Assembly (NCBI RefSeq): GCF_019331675.1
Contig: NZ_JAHBBJ010000005.1
Coordinates: 62,001 to 126,000, forward strand
Length of the DNA: 64,000 nucleotides
From: Bifidobacterium miconisargentati
GTDB lineage: Bacteria > Actinomycetota > Actinomycetes > Actinomycetales > Bifidobacteriaceae
Direction of reading: 5' to 3'
The notes beneath the pieces are model-generated. The model saw nothing but the letters and a program-made list of their open reading frames with translations, searched no databases and was not told the DNA's origin. Shown here piece after piece: positions 27,320-36,450 of this stretch. Positions within the stretch are counted from its first letter, which is position 1, and every line of letters begins with the position of its first letter. The position numbers were made by a program, and so were the translations under genes.

Positions 27320-28339
27320 ATGAGCGGGGGAGCAAGGCCCACGTATCTGGCATTCGACATCGGCGGCACCAAAGTCGCCTCGGGATTCGTGACGCTGCCG
27401 GCCTCGGCCGGCGAAACTCCCGTGGTGACGGGCCGCTGCGCGATACCGACCGAAGCCGCGCGTGGCGGCGACGACCTTAAGGGTCGCATCGTGGCGCTCG
27501 CCGTACGTCAATTGGAATCGGCCGCGGCCGAAGGCATGACGATCGCGGGCATCGGCATCGCGGCGGCTGGCGTGCCGGACAGTGAGACCGGCGTGATCGT
27601 CTCCGCCACCGACATCCTGCCTGGCTGGAAGGGCCAGCGTATCTACGACGCCTTCGCCGAAGTGACCGATCTGCCGGTGCGCATGATCGGCGACGTGGGC
27701 GCGCATGGGCTTGGCGAAGCCAGCTACGGAGCCGGCCGCGGCAAGGGCGTGGTGCTTTCGATCGGCGTGGGCACCGGCATCGGCGGCGCCATCGTGGTGG
27801 ACGGCGAGCTGTTCGCCGGCGCACACGGCGTGGCGGGCCATGCCGGGCACGTACCGAGCGCGCTGGGCCGGGGATTCCTCTGCTCGTGCGGTACTTACGA
27901 AGGGCATATCGAACCGGTGGCGTCTGGCACGGGTCTGAAGGACCTGTACAACCGGCGCCGCGAGGAGATGTGTACGGGGAGTGCGGCTGCCGCGGCCGAA
28001 ATCGATGGCGATGTTCCCGAGCTGGTGCAGAGCGGCGCGGATATGGCCTCGCGGGCCGCAGCGGGCGAACCGCTGGCGTGCGCCGTGCTGGCCGACAGCG
28101 CCCGGGCGCTCGGCGAATGCATCGGCGGTATGGGCAACCTCGTCGACCCGGACGTGATCGTGGTGTCCGGATCGGTGGTCAAGGCCGGGCCGATCTGGTG
28201 GGATGCCCTGCGCGCCGGATTCGAGGAATCGGCGCTCGCGCTGGTCAAGCCCACGCCGCTGGTCGAGGGCGAACTCGGCGGTGACGCGCCGCTCATCGGT
28301 GCGGCCGCGGCCGTGGATCGGTATGTGCAGTCTCGATAA
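27320..28339 (+). CDS. nanK: ROK-family kinase, probable N-acetylmannosamine kinase
   Basis: Should phosphorylate ManNAc to ManNAc-6-P. The start ATG at 27320 overlaps the preceding stop. The 339 residues contain the ROK phosphate motif (FDIGGTKVASGF), IGDVGAHGLGEASYG, VGTGIGGAIVVDGELF and the catalytic Asp region, then the zinc-binding segment HAGHVPSALG...CSCGTYEGHIE. In that segment the last Cys of the classical CxCGxxGCxE is a His, a variant also seen in other sugar kinases. The epimerase nanE follows after one SR repeat. Substrate is inferred from context. Confidence 0.88.
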   Translation: MSGGARPTYLAFDIGGTKVASGFVTLPASAGETPVVTGRCAIPTEAARGGDDLKGRIVALAVRQLESAAAEGMTIAGIGIAAAGVPDSETGVIVSATDILPGWKGQRIYDAFAEVTDLPVRMIGDVGAHGLGEASYGAGRGKGVVLSIGVGTGIGGAIVVDGELFAGAHGVAGHAGHVPSALGRGFLCSCGTYEGHIEPVASGTGLKDLYNRRREEMCTGSAAAAAEIDGDVPELVQSGADMASRAAAGEPLACAVLADSARALGECIGGMGNLVDPDVIVVSGSVVKAGPIWWDALRAGFEESALALVKPTPLVEGELGGDAPLIGAAAAVDRYVQSR

Positions 28340-28372
28340 CGATTGCGCTGAATTCATGTTGATTTCGAGGTA

Positions 28373-28419
28373 CTACCCCTCAGTCGGCTTCGCCGACAGC
28401 TCCCCTGACAAGGGGAGCC
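28373..28419 (+). repeat. Short palindromic repeat SR3
   Basis: Starts CTACCCCTCAG, core GTCGGC-ttc-GCCGAC, ends AGGGGAGCC; between nanK and nanE, overlapping nothing coding and ending 16 bp before the nanE start. Confidence 0.85.
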
Positions 28420-28435
28420 GAGGGAGCGGGGAGCA

Positions 28436-29110
28436 ATGACTATGCATCAGACGATTGAACGAATCAAGGGCGGGCTCGTGGTGAGCTGCCAGGCGTATCC
28501 GGGCGAGCCGCTGCGCCACCCGGAGACGATGGCGCAGATGGCCATGGCGGCCGTCGAAGGCGGTGCCGTGGGCATCCGGTGCCAGGGCCTCGCGGACATC
28601 GCGGCCATCAAAGGCCAGGTGAGCGTGCCGGTGATCGGCATCTGGAAGGACGGCGAGGAGGGTGTGTACATCACGCCGACCCTGCGTCACGCGCGCTGCT
28701 GCGCGGCGGCCGGCGCGGATATCGTCGCCATCGACGCGACCGGACGCCCGCGACCGGACGGCCTGACCTACGCGGACACCGTGCACGCCCTGCACGACGA
28801 AGGCGTGCTTGTGATGGCCGACTGCGGCAGCTTCGCCGACGCCGAGCGCGCCGTCGATGCCGGCACCGACATCATCTCCACCACACTGTCCGGCTATACG
28901 GGCGACCGGCCGAAAACCGACGGGCCGGACTTCGAACTGCTCGGCCAGATGATCGAGGCGTTCCCCGACGTGCCGGTGCTGTGTGAGGGGCGCATCCACA
29001 CGCCGGCCCAGCTGCATCAGGTGATGGCCGCCGGCGCGTGGGCCGCCGTGGTGGGCACGGCGATCACGCATCCGACGAGCATCACGCGCTGGTTCGTGGC
29101 GCAGCTGTGA
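28436..29110 (+). CDS. nanE: N-acetylmannosamine-6-phosphate 2-epimerase
   Basis: Converts ManNAc-6-P to GlcNAc-6-P. The 224-residue TIM barrel has the NanE signatures GLVVSCQAYPGEPLR, GIRCQGLADIAAIK, VIGIWKD, IVAIDATGRPRPDG, MADCGSFADAE and ISTTLSGYTG. The catalytic Lys (in GIWKD) and Glu (in LCEGRIHTP) are present. The start lies behind GGGGAGCA. Its last 17 bases recur 101 bp downstream beyond repeat SR4. Confidence 0.94.
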   Translation: MTMHQTIERIKGGLVVSCQAYPGEPLRHPETMAQMAMAAVEGGAVGIRCQGLADIAAIKGQVSVPVIGIWKDGEEGVYITPTLRHARCCAAAGADIVAIDATGRPRPDGLTYADTVHALHDEGVLVMADCGSFADAERAVDAGTDIISTTLSGYTGDRPKTDGPDFELLGQMIEAFPDVPVLCEGRIHTPAQLHQVMAAGAWAAVVGTAITHPTSITRWFVAQL

Positions 29111-29111
29111 T
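29095..29111. repeat. Direct repeat, left copy, flanking SR4
   Basis: CGTGGCGCAGCTGTGAT: the end of nanE with its stop codon; repeated exactly at 29196-29212. Confidence 0.8.
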
Positions 29112-29131
29112 CAAGATGCGGCTCGAATCGA

Positions 29132-29178
29132 CTACCCCTCAGTCGGATTCGCCGCCAGCTCCCCTGACAAGGGGAGCC
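29132..29178 (+). repeat. Short palindromic repeat SR4
   Basis: CTACCCCTCAG...AGGGGAGCC with core GTCGG-attcgccg. It lies between two 17-bp direct repeats, as a duplicated insertion site would. Confidence 0.85.
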
Positions 29179-29195
29179 GAGGTGAGACTGGTTCT

Positions 29196-29212
29196 CGTGG
29201 CGCAGCTGTGAT
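29196..29212. repeat. Direct repeat, right copy, flanking SR4
   Basis: Second exact CGTGGCGCAGCTGTGAT; the preceding TGGTTC is also duplicated with a two-base insertion. Confidence 0.8.
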
Positions 29213-29226
29213 TTGAAAAACCGAAG

Positions 29227-29291
29227 GGCGGCGGTTCGCAATGGCTGATTCCGGCTGAATTCCAGTCGTTTCGGCCATTGCAGCCGCCGCC
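29227..29291. other. Large hairpin between nanE and the transporter operon
   Basis: GGCGGCGG and CAATGGC pair with GCCATTG and CCGCCGCC around a 28-nt loop. It could end the nanE transcript, though no T-run follows. The gap 29111-29531 also holds SR4 and operator 2. Confidence 0.55.
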
Positions 29292-29336
29292 TCTGCGTTC
29301 CAGCAAAGCCACAACACTCCCGACTTGAAATCAGAC

Positions 29337-29350
29337 ATCAGACGTCTTAT
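29337..29350. promoter_or_regulatory. Candidate NanR operator 2
   Basis: ATCAGACGTCTTAT, one base from the perfect palindrome at 26350, lies about 180 bp before the solute-binding protein gene of the sialic-acid transporter. Confidence 0.7.
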
Positions 29351-29531
29351 CATTAAATCAGTTCGACGACGACGTTAAGGGTTCACACTGGACCTCCAAC
29401 CGAGAGATCGGCATGGCAAGAACCCATCACCAATTACCAATCATCAAGAATCATCACCCATCTCACTTCAAGAAAGGCACCGTCTCGCTTCGAACGATGG
29501 TCCTACATTCACTCAACGACGAGGAGAACCA

Positions 29532-31100
29532 ATGATCAGGAAGAATGGAAAGTTCAAGGCTGCCGTGGCGGCGACCGTCGCGGGCCTCATGCTGCTCGCC
29601 GGATGCGGCGGCGGTGGCAACACCCAGAGCACGGCGAAGGGCGGCACGGCGGTGGCCGACACCATCACCGCACAGGTCGCGTACGCAACCCGCGACTTCT
29701 CGCCGTCCACCACGTCCAGCGCCCTCGCCATGGCCGGCAACTGGCATGTGACCGAGCCGCTGTACGCGCTCAACTACACGGACTACTCCGTGTTCAACGC
29801 CCTCGCCGCCGGTGAGCCGGAGCAGGTCTCCGACACCGAGTACGTCGTCACCCTGCGCGACGGAGCCAAGTTCTCCGACGGCAAGGCGGTCACCGCCGAC
29901 GACGTGGTCTCCTCCTACAAGCGCACCACCGCCGAAGGCAGCCTGTACATCTCCATGCTCGACTTCATCGACTCCGTCGAGGCCAAGTCCGACACCGAAG
30001 TGACCTTCAAGCTCACCCGCGCGTTCCCGATGTTCAAGCAGCGCCTCGCCCTCATCCAGATCGTCCCCTCCTCGATGAGCGACGAGGACCTCAAGGCCCA
30101 GCCGATCGGCTCCGGTCCGTGGAAGTACACGGAGATCACCGACCAGCAGGTCAAGTTCGACAAGAACGACCAGTACAACGGCGACTACCCCGCCCAGGCC
30201 GCGCACATGGTGTGGAACGTGTCCGTGGACGACACCGCCCGCGTCACCGCCATGCAGGCCGGCAAGGTGGACGTGATGGAGATGGTCCCCGCCAACGCCT
30301 TCAAGACCCTTGAATCCTCCGGCTCCGAACTGGAGACCGTGCAGGGCTTCAACCTGCCGTTCCTGATGTTCAACACCAAGAAGGCCCCGTTCGACAAGAA
30401 GGAAGTCCGCCAGGCCGTCTTCTACGCGATCGACACCCAGAAGCTCATCGACAACCAGATGTCCGGCCAGGCCACCGCGGCCACCAGCTTCCTGCCCGAG
30501 AACTTCTCGAACTACCACAAGGCCAGCAACGTCTACACCAAGAACGTGGAGAAGGCCAAGGAACTGCTCAAGGAGGCCGGCGTCACCGGTGACCTCAAGT
30601 TCACCCTCTACACCACCGACCACTCCTGGATCACCCAGCTGGCCCCGCAGATCAAGAACGATCTGGCCGAGATCGGCATGACCGTGGACATCCAGTCGAT
30701 GGCGTCCTCCGCCCTCTACCCGAACATCACCGACAAGGAAGACGCCGACTTCTCCATGGTGCTCGCCCCCGGCGACCCGTCCGTGTTCGGTAACGACCCC
30801 GACCTGCTGATGAACTGGTGGTACGGCGACAACGCCTGGACCAAGACCCGTACCTTCTGGAACGGCTCCGAGGGCTACACCGAGCTCCACGAGCTGATGG
30901 ACAAGGCCCTGGACGCCTCCAGCGACGACGAGCGCCAGGACTACTGGAACCAGTGCTTCGACCTGCTCAGCGAGGAGGTCCCGCTCTACCCGCTGTTCCA
31001 CCGCCAGACGACCACCGCCTTCAAGAAGGGCGTGTTCAAGAGCGTCGACGCGATCGGTTCGACCGGCATCAACCTCGTGAACGCCGAGCTGAACAAGTAA
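29532..31100 (+). CDS. ABC transporter solute-binding lipoprotein (family 5), probable sialic-acid uptake
   Basis: Captures substrate outside the membrane for the transporter encoded downstream. The 522-residue protein has a lipoprotein signal with lipobox LLAGC (Cys at residue 25) and family 5 motifs (VTLRDGAKFSDGKAVTADDV, PIGSGPWKYTE, AVFYAIDTQKLI). The family usually binds oligopeptides or nickel, but bifidobacterial sialic-acid clusters use this type. AACGAGGAGAACC precedes ATG 29532. It is separated from the permease genes by a hairpin and SR5, consistent with more binding protein than membrane parts. Confidence 0.88.
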   Translation: MIRKNGKFKAAVAATVAGLMLLAGCGGGGNTQSTAKGGTAVADTITAQVAYATRDFSPSTTSSALAMAGNWHVTEPLYALNYTDYSVFNALAAGEPEQVSDTEYVVTLRDGAKFSDGKAVTADDVVSSYKRTTAEGSLYISMLDFIDSVEAKSDTEVTFKLTRAFPMFKQRLALIQIVPSSMSDEDLKAQPIGSGPWKYTEITDQQVKFDKNDQYNGDYPAQAAHMVWNVSVDDTARVTAMQAGKVDVMEMVPANAFKTLESSGSELETVQGFNLPFLMFNTKKAPFDKKEVRQAVFYAIDTQKLIDNQMSGQATAATSFLPENFSNYHKASNVYTKNVEKAKELLKEAGVTGDLKFTLYTTDHSWITQLAPQIKNDLAEIGMTVDIQSMASSALYPNITDKEDADFSMVLAPGDPSVFGNDPDLLMNWWYGDNAWTKTRTFWNGSEGYTELHELMDKALDASSDDERQDYWNQCFDLLSEEVPLYPLFHRQTTTAFKKGVFKSVDAIGSTGINLVNAELNK

Positions 31101-31136
31101 CGTCCCGCCGGTAGCGAAAACCCACCATCATCGAAC

Positions 31137-31184
31137 GGCCCTCCCGTCCCGCGGGCCACTGAACGTCCGCGAGGCGGGAGGGCC
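31137..31184. other. Strong hairpin after the binding-protein gene
   Basis: GGCCCTCCCG...CGCGG pairs with CCGCG...CGGGAGGGCC around an 11-nt loop. Without a T-run it is more likely an mRNA-stabilising or partial-termination structure between binding protein and permeases. Confidence 0.65.
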
Positions 31185-31231
31185 ATGCCGTTCATCGAGC
31201 TGGTCTTCGGATCTGATGCGATGGGTTCCGA

Positions 31232-31276
31232 CTACCCCTCAGTCACTTCGTGACAGTTCCCCTGACAAGGGGAGCC
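31232..31276 (+). repeat. Short palindromic repeat SR5
   Basis: CTACCCCTCAG, core GTCAC-ttc-GTGAC, AGGGGAGCC; between binding protein and permease genes. Confidence 0.85.
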
Positions 31277-31381
31277 GAGGAAAGGAATGCAGCGGTTTAA
31301 GCCCGATGGAGTACCGGCCCGCATGCCATTCCCGAACCATCCTGAATCACCTGTCTTGAACAATCCGACAAGGGAGTCCCA

Positions 31382-32338
31382 TTGAACAACCTGCTACGCC
31401 TCCTCGGCAGACGACTGATCGCCCTGCCGTTCATGGCATTCGGAGTGACCCTGCTGGTCTACTTCCTGATGTCCTTCTCCCAGTACGACCCCGCCGTCGC
31501 CGCCCTCGGCGAGAACGCCACCCCGCAGGCGCTCGCCGCCTACCGCCACGAGATGGGCTTCGACCGCCCCTGGTGGGAGCAGTTCTTCTCCTACCTCGGC
31601 GGCTTGCTGCGCGGCGACCTCGGCGTATACGGCGTCAACAAGGACCCGGTGAGCGGCCGCATCGCCACCGCGTTCCCCATCACCCTCCAGCTGACCTTCA
31701 TCGGCCTGCTCATCGCCATCGTCTTCGCCGTCATCTTCGGCGTGCTGGCCGCCCTCTACCGCGACACCTGGGTCGACCAGGCCATCCGCGTGGTCTCCAT
31801 CATCGCCATCGCCACCCCGTCCTTCTGGCTCGGCGTGCTCCTCATCTACGCGCTGCAGATCAAGATGGCCTGGCTGCCCGGCGCCGGCGACCTGCCCGCC
31901 TTCACCCAGGATCCGGCCGGATACCTGGCCCGCATGGCCATGCCCAGCTTCGCGCTCGGCCTGCCCGTGGCCGGCTCCCTCACCCGCATCATCCGCACCT
32001 CCATGGTCGAGGAGCTCGACAAGGACTACGTGCGCACCGCCATCGGCGCCGGCGTGCCCAAGGGCGTGGTCGTGGCCCGCAACGTGTTCCGCAACGCCCT
32101 GATCACCCCGGTCACCATGCTCGGCATGAAGATCGGCTACCTCATGGGCGGCGCCATCGTCATCGAGGTCATCTTCGCCCTGCCCGGCATGGGCACCGCG
32201 ATGTTCGACGGCATCAACAACAACCAGCCGACCCTCGTGCAGGGCGTGGCGCTGGTCGTGGCGCTGGCCTTCATGGTGGTCAACGTGATCGTCGACCTGC
32301 TCTATGTCCTCATCAACCCGCGAATCAGGACGGTGTGA
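31382..32338 (+). CDS. ABC transporter permease, DppB type
   Basis: First membrane subunit of the putative sialic-acid importer. The 318 residues start at TTG 31382 with AAGGGAG ahead. Six hydrophobic segments; the EAA loop is ELDKDYVRTAIGAGVPKGVV and the ending LLYVLINPRIRTV is typical of DppB. Two bases separate its stop from the next start codon. Confidence 0.92.
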   Translation: MNNLLRLLGRRLIALPFMAFGVTLLVYFLMSFSQYDPAVAALGENATPQALAAYRHEMGFDRPWWEQFFSYLGGLLRGDLGVYGVNKDPVSGRIATAFPITLQLTFIGLLIAIVFAVIFGVLAALYRDTWVDQAIRVVSIIAIATPSFWLGVLLIYALQIKMAWLPGAGDLPAFTQDPAGYLARMAMPSFALGLPVAGSLTRIIRTSMVEELDKDYVRTAIGAGVPKGVVVARNVFRNALITPVTMLGMKIGYLMGGAIVIEVIFALPGMGTAMFDGINNNQPTLVQGVALVVALAFMVVNVIVDLLYVLINPRIRTV

Positions 32339-32340
32339 CG

Positions 32341-34416
32341 ATGTTTGGAAGCAACAACGCAACCCGCGAATTCAGCAAGCCCAATACCAAGGTCAGGGTC
32401 AAGCGCTGGTCGAGCATGAGCATCGGCACGCGCATCTCGGTCATCGTCATCGCGGTGCTCGCGCTGGCCGCGATCTTCGCGTCCGTCGTGACCCCGCACA
32501 ACCCGACCGAGATCACCCTCAGCTACCAAGCACCCACCGCCGACCACTGGTTCGGCACCGACAACCTCGGCCGCGACGTCTTCTCCCGCGTCATCTACGG
32601 TGCACGGTACTCGCTGGTCATCGGCCTGAGCTCCATCGCGTTCGCCCTGGTCGTCGGCTCCATCATCGGTGCCGTGGCCGCCGTCTCGCGCACCTGGGTG
32701 TCCGAGATCATCATGCGACTGATCGACGTGGTCATGTCTGTGCCGACCATCGCGCTCGCCGCGGTGTTCGTCTCCATCCTTGGCCAGTCGATGATCGGCA
32801 TCATCATCTCCATCGGCGTGCTGTACGTGCCGCAGGTGGCCCGCATCGTGCGAGCCAACATCATCAGCGAGTACGGCAAGGACTACGTGCGTGCGGTGAT
32901 CGTCTCCGGCGCCCGCGCCCCGTGGATCCTCTTCAAGCACGTCACGCGCAACATCGCGGCCCCCGTCATGGTGTTCACCACGCTCTCCGTGGCCGACGCC
33001 ATCGTGTTCGAGGCCTCCCTGTCGTTCATCAACGCGGGCATCCCCGAGCCGACCCCGACCTGGGGCAACATCCTGTCCTCCGCCAAGGCCGGCGTGCTCT
33101 ACGGCTACTGGTGGCAGGCCATGTTCCCGGGCCTGGCGATCATGATCACCGTGCTGTGCCTCAACATCCTGTCCGAGGGCATCACCGACGCCATGGTGGC
33201 CGCCCCCACCGCCCCCATCCAGCAGAGCGAGGAGGGCAAGGAGCTCAGCCGCAAGGAGGACCGCCTGCTTGTGGATCCGGTGGCCGCCTACGCCGCCCAG
33301 AAGGAGAGCCTCGACCAGCGCCTCGAGCAGCTGCGTGAGGCCGAGCTCAAGCGCAAGGACCGCTTCATCCCGCTGTCCACCGCCAAGCCGGTCATCGAGG
33401 TGCGCGACCTGTGCATCAAGTTCCCGCGCCACGGCGACGTGAACGTGGTCGACCACCTGTCCTTCGCCGTGCGCGCCGGACAGACCATGGGCCTGGTGGG
33501 CGAGTCCGGCTGCGGCAAGTCCATCACCTCGCTGGCCATCATGGGCCTGCTCGACCCGCGTGCCGAGATCAGCGGCGAGATCCTGTTCGACGGCAAGAAC
33601 CTCGTGGGCATGAGCCCCAAGGAGCACAACGCCCTGCGCGGCCATGAGATCGCCATGGTCTACCAGGACGCGCTCTCCAGCCTCAACCCGTCCATGCTCA
33701 TCAAGGCGCAGATGAAGCAGCTGACCAAGCGCGGCGGCACCCGCACCGCCGAGGAGCTGCTCGAACTGGTGGGCCTCGACCCGAAGCGCACGCTGGAGTC
33801 CTATCCGCACGAGCTGTCCGGCGGCCAGCGCCAGCGCGTGCTCATCGCCATGGCACTGACCCGCGACCCGAAGCTCATCATCGCCGACGAGCCGACCACC
33901 GCACTCGACGTGACCGTGCAGAAGCAGGTCATCGACCTGCTCAACGAGCTGCGCGAGAAGCTCGGCTTCGCGATGATCTTCGTCAGCCATGACCTGGCGC
34001 TCGTGGCCAAGGTCGCCCACTCGGTGACCGTCATGTACGCCGGCCAGGTCGTCGAGCAGGCGTCCACCAAGGAGATCCTCACCGATCCCCGCCACGAGTA
34101 CACCCGCGGCCTGCTCGGTTCCGTCACCTCCATCGAGGCCGGACAGGGACGCCTCCACCAGGTGCCCGGCACCGTGCCCTCGCCGGCGGACTTCCCCAAG
34201 GGCGACCGCTTCGCGCCGCGCTCCTCGCACCCGGACCGTGGACTCGACATCCACCCGGTCATGAAGCGCGTGCCCGGCACCCAGCACATGGTGGCCTGCC
34301 TGCCCGACGACCCGGAGCCCGCACCCGCACCCGCCTTCACCTACGACTGGTTCGCGCCCACGCCGGAAGTGGCCGAGCGTGAGGCCGCGGAAGCCCTGAA
34401 GGGAGCACAGCGATGA
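32341..34416 (+). CDS. Fused ABC permease (DppC type) and ATPase (DppD type)
   Basis: One 691-residue polypeptide combining the second membrane subunit and the first ATPase of the importer. Residues about 1-300 are a DppC-like permease (HWFGTDNLGRDVFSRVIYG, EAA loop EYGKDYVRAVIVSGARAPWI). A charged linker of about 60 residues follows (about 295-345). The ATPase has Walker A GESGCGKS, signature LSGGQRQRVLIA, Walker B LIIADEPTTALD and the C-terminal oligopeptide/dipeptide extension. In most bacteria these are two genes. The frame is open upstream to 31573, but ATG 32341, just after the permease stop, is the sensible start. Confidence 0.93.
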   Translation: MFGSNNATREFSKPNTKVRVKRWSSMSIGTRISVIVIAVLALAAIFASVVTPHNPTEITLSYQAPTADHWFGTDNLGRDVFSRVIYGARYSLVIGLSSIAFALVVGSIIGAVAAVSRTWVSEIIMRLIDVVMSVPTIALAAVFVSILGQSMIGIIISIGVLYVPQVARIVRANIISEYGKDYVRAVIVSGARAPWILFKHVTRNIAAPVMVFTTLSVADAIVFEASLSFINAGIPEPTPTWGNILSSAKAGVLYGYWWQAMFPGLAIMITVLCLNILSEGITDAMVAAPTAPIQQSEEGKELSRKEDRLLVDPVAAYAAQKESLDQRLEQLREAELKRKDRFIPLSTAKPVIEVRDLCIKFPRHGDVNVVDHLSFAVRAGQTMGLVGESGCGKSITSLAIMGLLDPRAEISGEILFDGKNLVGMSPKEHNALRGHEIAMVYQDALSSLNPSMLIKAQMKQLTKRGGTRTAEELLELVGLDPKRTLESYPHELSGGQRQRVLIAMALTRDPKLIIADEPTTALDVTVQKQVIDLLNELREKLGFAMIFVSHDLALVAKVAHSVTVMYAGQVVEQASTKEILTDPRHEYTRGLLGSVTSIEAGQGRLHQVPGTVPSPADFPKGDRFAPRSSHPDRGLDIHPVMKRVPGTQHMVACLPDDPEPAPAPAFTYDWFAPTPEVAEREAAEALKGAQR

Positions 34417-35246
34417 ACAGCAAGACCAACAGCAACGCAACCCCGATCATCGAGCTGAGGGACGCCGAAGTCGTGTTCACCACACGCGCCGGCACGCTGT
34501 TCCACCCCAAGAAGGTGACGGCGGTCAACAAGGTGAACCTCAAGCTCATGCCCGGACGCACGATCGGCATCGTGGGCGAGTCCGGCTGCGGCAAGTCCAC
34601 CACGGCCAACGTGATGTGCGGCCTGCAGACCGTCACCGGCGGCCATGTGTTCTTCAAGGGACAGGACGTGACCAAGCGCACCGCCAAGGAGCGCATGGAC
34701 ATCGGCCGCGTGGTCTCCGTGGTCTTCCAGGACCCGGCCACCGCGCTCAACGCCCGCATGAGCGTGCAGGACCAGCTCATGGACCCGCTCGTGGTGCACA
34801 AGCTCGGTGACTCGGCGGCCCGCCGCAAGCGCGCCTACGAGCTCATCGACATGGTCGGCCTGCCGAAGTCCGCGCTGAACGCGCTGCCGGGCCAGCTGTC
34901 CGGCGGCCAGCGCCAGCGCGTGGCCATCGCCCGCGCGCTCTCGCTCAACCCGGACGCGATCATCGCCGACGAGCCGACCTCCGCACTGGATGTGTCCGTG
35001 CGCGCGCAGATCCTCAACCTGTTGTCCGATCTGAAGAAGTCGCTCGGCCTGTCGATGGTGTTCATCAGCCATGACATCCAGACGGTCCGCTACGTCTCCG
35101 ACGAGATCGTGGTGATGAACCACGGCACCATCGTCGAGCACGGCGAGGCCAAGGACGTGCTGAACAACCCGCAGGACGACTACACGAAGCTGCTGCTGGG
35201 CGCGGCGCCCTCGCTGCTGCACCCGACTCCGGAAGAGTGCATCTGA
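34413..35246 (+). CDS. ABC transporter ATPase, DppF type
   Basis: Second nucleotide-binding subunit of the importer. The 277 residues have Walker A GESGCGKSTT, Q loop VFQDPATALN, signature LSGGQRQRVAIA, Walker B AIIADEPTSALD and switch His in FISHDI. The start overlaps the previous stop (ATGA). It pairs with the ATPase half of the fused protein. Confidence 0.94.
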   Translation: MNSKTNSNATPIIELRDAEVVFTTRAGTLFHPKKVTAVNKVNLKLMPGRTIGIVGESGCGKSTTANVMCGLQTVTGGHVFFKGQDVTKRTAKERMDIGRVVSVVFQDPATALNARMSVQDQLMDPLVVHKLGDSAARRKRAYELIDMVGLPKSALNALPGQLSGGQRQRVAIARALSLNPDAIIADEPTSALDVSVRAQILNLLSDLKKSLGLSMVFISHDIQTVRYVSDEIVVMNHGTIVEHGEAKDVLNNPQDDYTKLLLGAAPSLLHPTPEECI

Positions 35247-35429
35247 GCGTCCGGCGCATCCGACGCAGATGCAGGGCCTGTCCGGCGGGAATCGTCGAGG
35301 ATTCCCACCGGTGGGCCGTCCCTGCGCGGGTCCGGTCGCCGCGCGGCCGCCGGGCCGATTGATTCCCATCCATCGATACCCATCCAAACGTCTTCCAACG
35401 AAGCGACAGACACACAAGGAACCACCATC

Positions 35430-36398
35430 ATGAACACCACTTTCCGCGGCGTAATCCCTCCGGTCGTGACCCCGCTGACCGCTGACCGCCAGCTCGACCG
35501 CGCCAGCTTCAAGCGCTCCATCGACCGTCTCGTCGAGGCCGGCGTGAACGGCCTGTTCTTCCTCGGCTCCTCCGGCGAGGTGGCCTTCAGCACCGACGAA
35601 CGCCGCCGTGAGATCATCGAGGCCGCCATCGAATTCACCGCCGGCCGCGTGCCGGTGCTTGTCGGCTGCATCGACACCGAGACCGAGCGCGTCATCGCCC
35701 ACGCCAAGGTCGCCGCCGAACTCGGCGCGGACGCCATCGTGGCCACCGCACCGTTCTACGCGCTCGGCGGCCTGCCCGAGATCGAGAACCACTTCCGCCT
35801 GATCCACGAGGCCGTGGACCTGCCGCTGTTCGCCTACGACATCCCCGTGTGCGTGCACGTCAAGCTGCCCGGCGACCTGCTCATCCGCCTCGGCCTTGAC
35901 GGCGTGCTCACCGGCGTCAAGGACTCCTCCAACGACGACGTCTCCTTCCGCTTCCTGTGCGACGCCAACCGCAAGGCCGGCCATCCGCTGGTGCTGCTCA
36001 CCGGTCAGGAGGTCGTGGTCGACGGCGCCTACATGGCCGGCGCCGACGGCAGCGTGCCGGGCCTGGGCAACGTGGAGTGCACCGGCTACGTGCGCATGTG
36101 GCAGGCCTACGAGGCCGGCGACTGGGCCACCGTGCGCACCGAGCAGGACAAGCTCGCCGCGCTGATGAACATCGTGAACGTCACCTCCGGGGTCTCCGGA
36201 TTCGGCGCCGGCGTGGGCGCGTTCAAGACCGCCATGGCGTTGCTCGGCATCTTCGAGACCAACCAGATGCCCAATCCGGTGCGCGCGCTGACGGGCGCGA
36301 ACGTGGAGGCCGTGGCCGGCGTGCTGCGCGAATGCGGCCTGGAGCCGGTGCGCACCGCCGAGGAGGTCAGCGCCTCCACCGTGGTCGCCGAGGCCTGA
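35430..36398 (+). CDS. nanA: N-acetylneuraminate lyase (DHDPS superfamily)
   Basis: Cleaves N-acetylneuraminate to ManNAc and pyruvate. The 322-residue TIM barrel has the superfamily GSSGEVAF motif, the Tyr in FAYDIPV and the Schiff-base Lys in TGVKDSSND at about residue 164. DHDPS motifs alone do not separate nanA from dapA or other lyases; the assignment rests on position between the importer and nagB. CAAGGAACC lies ahead of the ATG. The 183-bp gap before it holds only GC-rich sequence with no clear signal. Confidence 0.9.
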   Translation: MNTTFRGVIPPVVTPLTADRQLDRASFKRSIDRLVEAGVNGLFFLGSSGEVAFSTDERRREIIEAAIEFTAGRVPVLVGCIDTETERVIAHAKVAAELGADAIVATAPFYALGGLPEIENHFRLIHEAVDLPLFAYDIPVCVHVKLPGDLLIRLGLDGVLTGVKDSSNDDVSFRFLCDANRKAGHPLVLLTGQEVVVDGAYMAGADGSVPGLGNVECTGYVRMWQAYEAGDWATVRTEQDKLAALMNIVNVTSGVSGFGAGVGAFKTAMALLGIFETNQMPNPVRALTGANVEAVAGVLRECGLEPVRTAEEVSASTVVAEA

Positions 36399-36450
36399 GC
36401 GGCTGGCCCGAACTGACCTGAACTGACCCGAACCAGAAAGGAATCTCCCC

